Source: CBDDKZ01 sp965230415 (lineage in GTDB: Bacteria > Bacteroidota > Bacteroidia > Cytophagales > JAAEPT01). Taken from it: DNA of 64,000 nucleotides. Shown piece after piece: positions 39,101 to 45,543 of this stretch. Every line of letters begins with the position of its first letter. The stretch's first letter is position 1. A program made the position numbers and the translations under genes. The stretch is taken from assembly GCA_965230415.1 (NCBI GenBank), contig CBDDKZ010000001.1, forward strand, positions 102,715 through 166,714, given 5' to 3'. The notes below the pieces were generated by a model. That model worked only from the letters and a program-made list of their open reading frames with translations, was not told where the DNA came from and ran no database searches.

Positions 39101-39374
39101 TAAAGCAAACGGCCTTGTCAGTCTGATTATCACTTCAACCGGAAACGGAACTTGTAATCCTGTCTCTGACGACTTGTTAGTAACAATTACAGAAGCACCA
39201 ACAATTATTGCCAGTCCAGACCAGACTGTGTGCGCCAACATTGGAGAAGCTACCGTTTCCGCGAGCATCGCGACGGTGGTCGTGATCTATTCCTCAACTC
39301 TGAAGAAGGCCTTACCTACACCGTTCGCTTCCAGAACACCGGAAATTTCTATGCCGAGAATGTTCGCATCATAG
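30117..39374 (+). CDS. giant secreted tandem-repeat surface protein, C-terminus lost at a sequence junction
   Basis: The frame gives 3085 residues. A signal peptide (about 1-27) and a non-repeat N-terminal region of about 440 residues (YLAGPEQRLYFTVCDTSERV, beta-sandwich-like) precede 29 complete tandem units of about 88 residues. Each unit follows the pattern V-D-A-G-x-D-x-x-V-C, L-x-G, W-x-S-x-G-x-G-x-F-x-P, Y-x-P-S, L-T-S-T-G-N-G-x-C, P-A-P, with two conserved Cys. Unit 30 starts (SPDQTVCANIGEATVSASIA) and then breaks off near 39,265; the last about 35 residues are out-of-frame translation of other DNA. The expected T9SS sorting domain is therefore missing. The repeats resemble those of giant adhesins and gliding-associated type B cargo. 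The neighbouring PorP/SprF genes support T9SS export. Confidence 0.88.
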   Translation: MHRIMNRAKITLITSLLSVLWTLSVFGEGTKQLTPNFGDNGFLQIFARSSTAQIFATYLAGPEQRLYFTVCDTSERVFIGMRQNDGDVYVRIKDPNDNVIFGPVLIPAAGDGFINTYNEAVSGPQEIVGLGGYDGLEIDPQIAGDYYIEFNPVTPDYQNEATNAVRRVLQYFDLTVTDQNDNIIEGRLWSREWDITCESFENRFQGTMFVYSNDSIVTSIDFNGIQPFYFTISCNLFGLENTGSAFLDRQSRDGNITSPSYRIFLNDPDSNCYPTGRFGALTGDLSISGCDPFNRTIHVPVDKAGSASIILDLNGIPGYQPGTSDRIISLELVAGNNEIPWDGLDGLGNPVVGTGTIPVQLDYFNGLTHLPIYDVENHENGFTVELIRPSGPRPQLFWDDSRIPDGTIELTGCDDPNGCHSWSDNNPSFHWGDRRTINTWWYANILRDSAEFQNQQVITATGHFTSISNGGDTTVCSSENTIDLIGEISGATGGIWSSSGTGSFAPNDTTLTNVYNFTAADKTQDSINFFLETTGNGNNCTASFDTISLRFAEPPTIVTSNDTALCANNAIFSLNAGFTNATGITWTGGSGNITPNDSSLSILYQPTDAEISSGSIILTATTRGQVYCPAVNSSTTLSILDEPTIDAGNNISVCTDNPTVTLSGSFSNSSGAYWSGGLGTFSDSTDMNATYTPDPSEVIAGDSLVLTLHSIDALCLEVTDQMAILFTGPATVSAGNSQIVCEDVTSVQLDGSFTNAGFAQWSGNGTFLPNDTTMDATYGPTQAEINQGFADVILTSQDNGTCNQTSDTVRITFAPEPEALAGNNQFICSNNAIATINGSANNSNNPSWSGAGTFFPGNTSLNITYIPTQSEITNGVAILILNAPGTNGCPSDADTMRVVIAPPPTVDAGLDDTVCANNPLVNLSGSLTNGTSQFWTGGNGTFSPNPPINTDVDYTPTQTEIDNGVVQLYFQGVRSGCLNVIDTVNVYFSAIPEVDAGADLTACENHPDFSLQGSVIRATGGTWSNGSGTFSPSPNDLVTTYTASDAEVTAGSVDLILTTTGNGNCLAVADTVNLSFTPAPTIDAGNNTSVCANVLPDSLTATFTIAGGVQWSGGSENFGPSNQSNPVLYTPSAADTATGSVTLYATTTDTLNCRAVSDSIIITFTPAPVAIAGDTITICLDNPTAQLNASTTIATGGVWTGGNGTYNPHDSSLTATYTPSPDEIAARTLTLTLNTIDNQGCNAVTDEVVINMVEIPVALPGNDMVVCSNSGGFPLSGQVFNAGGGIWTTSGSGSFSPNDSSLNVTYTPSAPDIAMDSIYITLTTTQNGLCGAVDDSIKIVFQPAPSIDAGDDQTVCTNDLPVQLNGTGSPAQWSGGTGTFSPSPLALNATYMPSSADTLAGSVRLFLITFPDGSCSSIQDTVDITILNGPRADAGSDQTVCADADSVFLGGTIINAGGATWTSTGNGNFSPNDTDLNGTYLFTQDDIDDGTIFLLLTTDNHAPCPASVDSLELTITPAPTVFAGPNQEFCSDEDSIQLDGQVTIASGGIWTTTGSGSFTDSTDLNGFYLPSPADTLAGSITITLTTSGSGNCQDLSHTMTISFTPTPTVAAGNNFAVCADTNFFNLNGAVTIATGGIWNTSGTGIFSANNVSLNTNYFPSAADTAAGQVQFFLTSTGNGTCNAVTDTITVTIDPAPVVDAGPDFNICADSSGTPLSGTVLNASGGTWTSSGSGTFSPSTDSLDTFYNITQGDINNGFVSFTLTSTGNGLCNEVSDQVIALIGPAPEVDAGLDRTVCASEDSVILNGGISNAGGGEWSSDGTGTFIDINDLNTYYLPSVNDVTNGSATIYLTSINNGNCKATPDTVVLFFDPIPAVDAGNDVTVCADTTSISLNASSSNTQGISWSTLGSGSFFPSTIFPLTQYVPSTTDIANGSVEIVLSSVGTGQCPTVTDTINILINPEPTVDAGDDVIVCADTSFINLSGIVTIATGGIWSSNGSGTFSDSTDLNATYTPSAVDTATRSVVLTLTTTGNDLCNAVSDQVLLTILPAPILNTPGNIIICEDSSLVPLNSSFANAGGVSWNSDGNGIFSPNSSSVDAGYIPSGDDINSGTVLLTVQTTDNGLCRAITDSIRLDIDALPVVNAGDDTEICADLNGVAIFGDVQNATGLIWTSSGTGNFFPNSTTANATYSPSQADVDSGGVVLHLSSQGSGGCPDASDSIELTIRPLPSVDAGPDIEVCEGFDLIQLNPVISNVDSVSWTSSGIGTFTDSTQFDAIYNGGDPAGSIVTLTLTSTSAGTCAPTTDRLILTVMPEVVVDAGPDQIMCPDNDTLFLNGTVLNAGGAHWQSAGNGIFTPSEDSAVTGYIPTADDRNFDTLFLQLSATNVGVCNAAHDIIAVTFADILVIDAGPDSITVCTNDLPVRLEGTGSAGIWSGGLGSYSPNNTSLNADYSPDTSEIVSGSVVLTLSSINNGSCNAVSDSVRIIIETGPTVFAGDDVAVCADTSGIELNGIITVASGGFWSTSGTGTFTPDTNSLNIVYTLSNADIVDSLVTLVLTSTGNGNCNAVSDAVNISISPAPSIDAGFDQSLCADRDTVDLTGFRSVLNASRWSVLNGGDGSFIPNDTSLSVSYLIGSGDSTNGGVSILISSIDHGLCKPVYDTVDITITPTVVATITPLPQICEDADEIDLDATLQVANGIEWTSTGDGFFIPSNTVEDPTYVLSDNDKANGEVTFNIRSIDNGDCQERQDSLNLIINPAPEVDAGEDQMVCINTSGIDLNGSVSIADGVLWTSSGSGNFSDNDTILAPTYIPSQADIQTGGVTITISSTGNGLCPAATDIMTIFINDEFDVQANAGLDQIVCADVSSITLNGTVNDAQGGLWTTINGTGSFSPGDDVLSTNYIPSSQDLSSGLLAFILETTGTDFCETEYDTINVIITPAPSIFAGDDTTICADVSSIDLNGTVNIALGGSWVSSSGGDFSPSANILNPAYIISDEDKANGLVSLIITSTGNGTCNPVSDDLLVTITEAPTIIASPDQTVCANIGEATVSASIATVVVIYSSTLKKALPTPFASRTPEISMPRMFAS
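31521..39265 (+). repeat. 29 complete plus one broken coding tandem repeat (~88 codons each)
   Basis: The units were delimited by the recurring P-A-P/T-x-D-A-G boundary and by paired Cys. Their sequences are diverged (not near-identical), with lengths from about 84 to 92 residues; units 11 and 23 share a shorter version with a V-C-T-N-D-L-P-V beginning, suggesting an internal duplication of a block of twelve units. Confidence 0.85.
39240..39290. other. abrupt sequence junction (probable chimeric join)
   Basis: Within these bases the left repeat protein loses similarity to its own repeat pattern and a different protein begins in another frame (frame shift from phase 0 to phase 2 of the window). 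Base composition, codon use, repeat families and frameshift density all change here. I take it as an assembly join, with real recombination as the alternative. Confidence 0.75.
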
Positions 39375-39932
39375 ATACAATAAGCCCGCTACTGGACCTT
39401 TCAACGTTTGAGTTCCTGGCCTCCAGTCACCCTGTTGAGATCCGTATGATGGATCGTGTTATATACTTCAACTTTTACGACATCCAGTTGCCGGATAGCA
39501 CGCTTGACTTTGAAGGTAGCCAGGGTTTCGTCTCGTTCAGCATCAAGCCGATCAGTACGGATATGGCAGGTGTTGAAATGAAGAATGACGCTGATATCTA
39601 CTTCGACTACAACCCACCAATTCTGACGAATGAAGTGGTGAGTGAAGTGGTTGAGATAGTAGCCGTTAATGATCAGACAGCAAAGGCAGAATTCACCGTC
39701 TTTCCTAACCCCGCGAACAATAGGCTCAACGTGCAAATTGAGGGACGTCAATCTTACATCATGAATTGAAATACAGTATCATCTCAACCAACGGTCGAAA
39801 TTATTACCGCGGCTGATTTGACCGATGGACAGAGTAGATGTGTCTCGTCTTACACGTCGGGGATGTACTACACTGCAGTTGAGAACAGATAGCGAGTTGC
39901 TTGGATCGGTGCGGTTTGTTGTGATTCGTTAG
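39281..39932 (+). pseudogene. C-terminal fragment of a T9SS cargo protein (DUF7619-like plus type A sorting domain), multiply frameshifted
   Basis: From about 39,281 the frame reads LNSEEGLTYTVRFQNTGNFY and continues to FDYNPPILTNEV, a DUF7619-like domain that usually precedes a T9SS sorting domain. FTVFPNPANNRLNVQIEG starts that sorting domain. The frame ends at 39,769, but the rest of the sorting domain can be followed across other frames: HELKYSIISTNGR, IITAADLTDGQSR, VDVSRLT, TSGMYYTAV and RTDSELLGSVRFVVIR up to a stop at 39,930-39,932. That needs about five one- or two-base shifts within 125 bases. Such density points to poor sequence at a contig end rather than to decay. The N-terminus of this protein is absent. 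Confidence 0.75.
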
Positions 39933-40072
39933 TGCTGTCATAGAATCGTGAAATTGGAACGCGGGTGACGCGGATTTGCTGCGGATTTTCACGGATTGAC
40001 TCTAATCACTTGTGTAGCGACCCACTTTCTAGATTTTACGATTCCCTATTCTACATTTTGCTGGTTTCAAGA

Positions 40073-40173
40073 GGGTTCTCGCAGATCTCCATGTACCTCA
40101 ATGTCCTCCATACCTCTATGGTAGCCTCCGTGAAACTCCGTGCACTCAGTTTCCCCTCCGTGGTAAAACCAGC
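40073..40173. repeat. intergenic repeat family A, copy 1
   Basis: The stretch from GTTCTCGCAGATCTC to CTCCGTGGTAAAACCAG matches 42855-42947 in the same orientation, with several indels and substitutions. It contains successive near-copies of a C-T-C-C-G-T-G-type word. It lies in the 3' gap next to the C-terminal fragment (39933-40230), which otherwise has only short GCGGAT words. Confidence 0.6.
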
Positions 40174-40230
40174 AAGGAGGGGATCCAATAGTCAGAATCG
40201 CGGAAGGGGTGGTCCAACTCGCTTAATCTA

Positions 40231-42678
40231 TCAACGAGCGCCTTCAACGGTTGCAACTCCCCCGAATCAAACACAACCATGTTCAATCCTGCTGGCAAGT
40301 CCAATCTCGTCCTGGTACTCGATAATACTCCTCGCTCCAGCAGCGCACCATCCGCGCGATAGACACTATACCTCTCACCCATATATTTCTCCGGTGCATC
40401 GATGTACACTTGACCGTTAGAAGGATTAGGTATTATTTGAATTGGATTTGCATCCGGTTCTGATGTGCTAACCGTTCCATCCGTAACTAATACCTCGACC
40501 TTGTTTCCACCCATTTCGAGAATCGTGCCATCGGCCATAACTGCCTTAACATCTCGCAGAGTGAACGTTGCGGTGTCTACCCCAGCGGGTAATTCAAGAT
40601 CATTTCTTACCAACAAAGCGGTACTTAAGACTTCCATTTCGCTCACTGCGCGATTTCTCAGATCGAAGCCCGTAATCATATACTCGAAGCGCTCGTTAGA
40701 TGACAGTCGCTCGAAAAGCACAGTAGAGTCAATTTCAAACAGCGGGCTGGCATTGTTGAACAGAGCAGATTGGAAGATTGAAGTATCGTATTCTATTGTA
40801 AACGTCAGACCGTATAGAGAATCAACATCAATCGGATCGAACAGCACGTCAAGATCAAAAAAGTTTTCTTCGACTGTGATCTCCGTGCTTTCTGGCATAA
40901 TGGTGAATTCCAGGCCAGATGAAATGTCATCTACTGGTTCATACCACGGCGCCATCATGCCATAGTTGCGGAAATGAATCGTAAAATCAATAAAATCAAT
41001 CGTCCCGTCACCATTGCCGTCGAGGTGCTTGTAATTGACATTGTCCATCGTCGACTCATCCCAGTCCTCTGCCGGAAGCGGTAAGAAAGAAAACGGTCCT
41101 TCGCGCTCAGGGCCCGACGACTGTTGACCCAATGCAGTATTCAGATAATCCTTCAGGGTCACTTTCCCGTCTTTATCAGCATCACCGGGGTATACACAAT
41201 CATCTGTACAGATATCAGCTGAAGGTGGGCAAACTGATTCAAGCCCTTGATCGTACAGCGCCTGCAACTGATCCACGCGCTCATACATCGAGGAAACATT
41301 CTCCAGGTTATTCTTCTCCGGATCCCAATGCACTGAAATGGCAACATCCACGGTAAATGATGCCGGCTCCATACTCAGTAATAGGAAGCCAGGTAGAAGC
41401 AATGACGTGCCTGTCACCTACCGCCGGGATCACTGGTGACCATGGACCAGCCGTCCGGGTCATTCGGATCATCGGGAAAGACAAACTTCGTTTGATCTGT
41501 CGGGGGCACATTGTACCCGGTTCCACCAACTGAGTAAGGTGTGCCGTCCTTCCAGGAGCCGGTGAGATAACGATAGTACTCAATTGGAGGCCGAAGATCG
41601 GTTCCGTCATGCCATTCGGAAAATTGCCAACTGCACTATTGTGGTAGTAGCTGCAGGAAGTCATCTCCGTATTCAAAAAGGTCAGGGAAACTGCAGGTGG
41701 ATGATCTGCAAAATTCAGCTCTGGACAGCCGATCCCCGGGGTACCATCATATGAGTCCCGATTGTAGGTAAACATCGTATTCCCTTCAGGATAGCTACCA
41801 ATCCCATCATCTACAGGACAGCCAATTTTCGGCGACATCCACAGTCCCAAATAGACTCCCTGTGGATATTGGCGAAAACCTGCAGGCTTCGTAACACGAT
41901 AGGAATTAAAGATTGTGCGATCCAATAAATCATCTCCGCATGAAAAAGTGTAGGTTGTAAGTTGCACCTCGAGAAGTACGGGATCGCTGTTGGTAACATC
42001 GTGATATTTTGAATTGTCGTTAAACACGGTCCAGTCAATTCTCATTGGTATTGCTGAATCGTCGATATTCTCTGGATGCGGGTACTCTCCAAGGTGCGGT
42101 TCATATACACCATTGCTATTCAGATCGTTAAAAGGTGCGCCGAAAAACTCCCGATCTATCAAGTCGATGCCGTTATATTTCCTGAACCACATATTCCCTG
42201 CACCCGGCCAGGCGAAGATTGCGGGGATCGTGTCCTGGATAGTTCCATCGTCATTGTAATCCTGCTGATGTCTGCGCACGTCATTCTGTACGACCGACCA
42301 CACCCGATTCCATTCCTTACACTTCTCTGCACACGTCACTCCTACAGAGTCCAGTGGACCTGGTCCATATTCCAGATCGAGATAAGGAAACGTCTGCGCC
42401 GCGAGTTTCAAATTACCCGGAAGGTCAATTCCAGCTACCCACAAGCTCATGGCATTCATCAAATCTGCAGCATTTCTGCCGTCAGGTGGCACGTGGAAAA
42501 TGCCATCAGTGTGCTGCACAAACATGCTTCCGGAGTTGCTGAAGATGGTTCTGATATCATTGCCCTGGTATGGAATCTCAATCTGCTCTTCGTCGCAGGG
42601 AAGAGATCTGGTTTGTTGCGAATAGCCAGATACAGTTATAATGAAGAATGCTAGAAACAAGAGTAGCGGCTTTCTCAT
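40231..42678 (-). pseudogene. T9SS cargo protein with dockerin/EF-hand and cohesin-like regions, frameshifted
   Basis: The N-terminal frame (42678 leftward) has a signal peptide (MRKPLLLFLAFFIITVSGYS) and a beta-rich domain with WVAGIDLPGNLKLAAQTF, frequent in Bacteroidota secreted proteins. Similarity continues in other frames: PPIEYYRYLTGSWKDGTPYS and PDDPNDPDGWSMVTSDPGGR, then AISVHWDPEKNN, which needs about three shifts between 41,340 and 41,620. The C-terminal frame has dockerin-like calcium loops (GDADKDGKVTLKDYL, DGNGDGTIDFIDF), a cohesin-like strand region (DSLYGLTFTIEYDTSIF) and a T9SS type A sorting domain (IQIIPNPSNGQVYID). A last shift near 40,265 gives GGVATVEGAR and a stop at 40,231. 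Whether the gene is broken in the cell or only in this sequence is unclear. Confidence 0.75.
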
Positions 42679-42800
42679 GGTGCGGAGCTATTTGAATGAA
42701 CTGTAGAAAATAAGGATGTTGACGGGTGGTGTCAAAGATAATTCTACAAATGTCAGGTATTAGAGAAAGGTGAAAAGTGGGTTAATCCTGGTTGATTGAA

Positions 42801-42858
42801 CGCGGACTGCAAGTGCTGACAGATCTCGGCTCAGCCGAGAGAGCGTAGGTATGAGCGC
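42801..42858. repeat. hairpin repeat family B, copy 1
   Basis: GACTGCAAGTGCTGACAG leads to a perfect stem CTCGGCT-c-AGCCGAG (42825-42839). The outer CTGAC/GTCAG pairing present in other copies is lost here. It lies in the 299-base gap 42679-42977. Confidence 0.7.
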
Positions 42859-42947
42859 AGATCTCAATGTACCTCTATGTCCTCCATTTCTCTATGGTAA
42901 AACCTCCGTGACCCTCAGTGTTCTCTGTGTCTCCGTGGTAAAACCAA
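42855..42947. repeat. intergenic repeat family A, copy 2
   Basis: It starts at GCAGATCTCAATGTACCTC and ends at CTCCGTGGTAAAACCA, matching 40073-40173. It directly follows a family B hairpin, so the two families are adjacent in this gap. Confidence 0.6.
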
Positions 42948-42977
42948 TAATTCAAATTTCTCTACAAGAATCTAAAC

Positions 42978-43962
42978 CTAGCGCTCTGATCTCAGCTCCT
43001 CCAGAAAATCAGCACTCATTACATAAATATTCTGCTGGCCATTATCATGTGTGTCCCATTTGTCTTCAAACTGCTTCACGCTTTTGATATCAGCCTCGTA
43101 AAAGTCCTGGTCCAGGCGACCGCTGGCAAAAATGAATAGTTTGCCATCGGTGGTGACGTATGGGCACATTTCATTGTATTTGGAATTTATTGGCGCTCCG
43201 GGGTTGATCGGTTCCTGCCATCCGCCATCGATACTGAAGCTAATCCAAAAGTCACCACTTCCGAGGCCACCGTCACGATACGATCTGAAAATTAAATAAG
43301 ACTCGTCAGGGGCAATGAAAGGGGTCACCATCACCGTTGTCCGAATTAATCACATCGCCAAGATGCTCTACGACATATCCGGTGTCAACTTTAACAGCCC
43401 GGAAAAGATCATTGGTGGACCAAATATTGAAATAGATGTCGCCATTTGAGGTGAGCGAGCTGTAATAATTGCCCTGCCTGGGACCGTGTATCGGCACGTG
43501 CTGGGGTGTCCCCCACCCATCACTTGTGCGCTCGCTGAACCAGATGTTGCAGATGTCCGTACCTGCTCCCGGCTTAATTGGGCGGTGTGAACTGTAATAC
43601 AATCGATTACCGTCTGGAGAAAACAACGGGTCCCATTCCGGATTATTTGCAGAAAACGGAGCCAACTCCGGCTGCGTCCAGCTGCTATCAGGGAGCATCT
43701 TTGTATGTAGAATGGCATCATATTGATAAATACTAAGGGTATAAAAGAATTCGGTTCCCTCAGGGTTAAACGTTCCGTTGTATTCTCCAAATCGTGTGGA
43801 GATTACTCCCGGGTAAAGTATCTGTGGTTCATCGTTCGCTTCGATGCCCATAAAGGGGCCAAGAGCTTTGCCAATCTCCCTGGCAGATGTCTGATCTGAT
43901 TGCGGAGTGCAAGATAAAAGCGTCAATAATGCGAATGCCGGCAAGGATAATCGAGTATTCAT
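42978..43962 (-). pseudogene. PD40-propeller lipoprotein, one frameshift
   Basis: Start chosen at ATG 43962, which gives a lipoprotein signal (MNTRLSLPAFALLTLLSC). Propeller repeats follow: EGTEFFYTLSIYQYDAILHT, WDPLFSPDGNRLYYSSHRP, GNYYSSLTSNGDIYF. The frame ends near 43,310 after GDGDPFHCP, while the next frame supplies PFIAPDESYLIFRSYRDGG and the final blades to 42,978. One base change at about 43,312-43,318 would restore a protein of about 328 residues. It is a paralogue of the intact gene at 59305-60276. PD40 lipoproteins of this form are periplasmic or surface proteins with unknown ligands. Confidence 0.8.
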
Positions 43963-44129
43963 GCTCTTCAAGATAACACCTATTGGGTCAGATGATCTTC
44001 ATTGTTGAGGAGGCATAAGGCTACGATCGAGGTGCAGAGCCAGCTACATGAGGGGACGCGGTTTGTGATGGTGTTTCCGGCATATGGCAATACGACTTTT
44101 GCTTCGTAGGCATAGGGTGTCGGTTGCTA
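43963..44129. other. intergenic stretch without recognisable feature
   Basis: These bases, together with the long palindrome that follows, make a 336-base gap between divergent lipoprotein genes. I see no open frame or RNA gene before the palindrome. Confidence 0.4.
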
Positions 44130-44225
44130 GTACGCGGATTGTTATGATTTAAGTTATGATCTCTTATGATCAGATCTAATTGGTTATCATAATTGATCTT
44201 AATTCAATCATAACAATCAGCGTAC
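44130..44225. repeat. 96-bp palindromic element with phased TTATGAT motifs
   Basis: The terminal arms GTACGCGGATTGTTATGATT (44130-44149) and AATCATAACAATCAGCGTAC (44206-44225) are inverted with one mismatch in 20. The left half holds TTATGAT at 44142, 44154 and 44164; the right half holds its complement ATCATAA at 44186 and 44207 and a degenerate copy at 44196. Spacing is 10-12 bases, about one helical turn. It lies between two divergent genes. Confidence 0.75.
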
Positions 44226-44298
44226 CATTAAAACCACCAGACTTTTTATCCCAAAACAGCAACGCTCTGATTGCTCCCCAAACCCCTATCTTGGCCGC

Positions 44299-45329
44299 AT
44301 GAAGAATCTGTTCATACTGGCTTTAGTCCTGGCAACCGCTTATGCTTGCAGCAACCCCCAATCATCTCAAACTGAAGCTCGCGAAATCTCGAACGATCTT
44401 CTCACCTCAATGGGTGGCAAATTCAAACGCGAATACGAAGCCAATCTTACGCGAACTGGAAGGCAAGATCAATGCTGATCCCACTGATTCCGAATCTATG
44501 CTGAGTCACGCAGAGACCAATGTGGTGCTATTCATTTTCGGCTTGTCTTCACGCAAAGCCACGATACCTGAATCGCACAAATACCTGGCAATGGCCCGGG
44601 AGATAGACTCCACAAGCTGCAAGTTTCACACCGTTGACGGCATGCTCAAGTTTCTCGACTGGAAGTGGGAAGAAACTGGCGATGCATTCCAGGCGGCAAT
44701 TAAAGCCGACCCCACAGATCCATTATGCCGACACTGGTATTCATTGTGGATCTCTACCATGACCGGTGATTACACCGAGCCCATGGCGCAATCAGACACC
44801 ATCATGACCCTTGATCCATCCGGCGACTTTAAGGTGGGGCGCGGGTCGCTGTTGTACTTCGCGCGTCGCAATGAAGAACTCAAGGAACTCATGCTTGAGA
44901 CCATTGCGGATGACCCTTCGATCCCGTGGGGGTACGACTGGCTCGGCATGGCTTACTGCGAACTGGAGGACTGGGACAATTCAATAGAAACATATTTCAA
45001 GGCCTTTGAGCTCTCCGATGGTCTGGTTGAAGTTGGTGGCGGTTTAGGTCACGCGCTTGGCCTAGGCGGGCGAATACAAACTTGGCAAACAGATTGCCGA
45101 TTACTACTCTGTGGCAGCCACAGAACATTACTTACCGCAAGTTCAAAGAGCATTCATCCATATCGGCATTGGAGAACACGACGAGGCTATCCGACTACTG
45201 CGTGAGGCTTACGATCAAAAATCCTGGTTTGTGATCTTTATTGGAATTGAACCGTGGTACGATCCCATTCGCGAGGATCCAAGATTTCAGGAACTTGTTG
45301 ATCGCATGAATTATCCTACGGACTTTTAG
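44299..45329 (+). pseudogene. TPR-repeat lipoprotein, two frameshifts
   Basis: ATG 44299 gives a lipoprotein signal (MKNLFILALVLATAYAC) and REISNDLLTSMGGKFKREYE. The reading then moves to another frame near 44,450 (LRELEGKINADPTDSESML) and again near 45,070 (AGEYKLGKQIADYYSVAAT) before ending at 45,329. The middle holds TPR-like helices (FLDWKWEETGDAFQAAIKAD, GYDWLGMAYCELEDWDNSIE) and the end DPRFQELVDRMNYP is typical of TPR regions attached to cyclase- or TolB-type proteins. Corrected length is about 343 residues. A scaffold or binding role on the membrane is likely; no enzyme domain is present. The AREI motif after the lipobox resembles that of the PD40 gene at 42978-43962. Confidence 0.75.
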
Positions 45330-45340
45330 TGTGGTTTTTG

Positions 45341-45405
45341 GAACGCTGACTGCAAGTGCTGACAGATCTCGGCTTAGCCGAGAGACCGTCAGTATGACGC
45401 TGATC
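45341..45405. repeat. hairpin repeat family B, copy 2
   Basis: ACTGCAAGTGCTGACAGATC leads to stem CTCGGCT-t-AGCCGAG (45368-45382), enclosed by an outer CTGAC/GTCAG pairing. A GCGGATTTTCGCGGAT word follows at about 45,410. It is directly downstream of the TPR gene. Confidence 0.75.
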
Positions 45406-45460
45406 TTAGCGGATTTTCGCGGATCTCAACACTTTCCCAATTATCAATTATCCATTATCC

Positions 45461-45543
45461 ATCCCGACTATCCACTGCGTTCCTGTCGGGATCAGTTCGA
45501 ACATCCTCGGCACAGCCTCGGTGTCTCACTGATTCTCAATTAA
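45461..45543. repeat. 83-bp repeat family C, copy 1
   Basis: This segment matches 54099-54181 at 81 of 83 bases in direct orientation. It contains the stem ATCCCGAC / GTCGGGAT (45461-45468 with 45485-45492). Its last bases overlap the stop codon of the propeller gene at 45540, so it may act as that gene's terminator. Confidence 0.85.

Noticed and set aside
31521..39265. Tandem array considered as CRISPR or non-coding satellite
   Set aside because: The units are about 265 bases, diverged at DNA level and maintain one reading frame with conserved residues, so they are coding repeats.
39230..39280. Start codon at 39230 for the DUF7619 fragment
   Set aside because: That GTG lies within the broken repeat unit and the following residues make no sense for the family; the fragment has simply lost its true N-terminus.
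39240..39290. Junction interpreted as a phage or island attachment site
   Set aside because: No integrase, tRNA gene, direct repeat or inverted repeat was found at or near the point, and the change continues to the window end.
42076..42654. Plus-strand frame of 192 codons opposite the dockerin-like gene
   Set aside because: Antisense to the signal peptide and N-terminal domain of the T9SS cargo gene, with no motif of its own.
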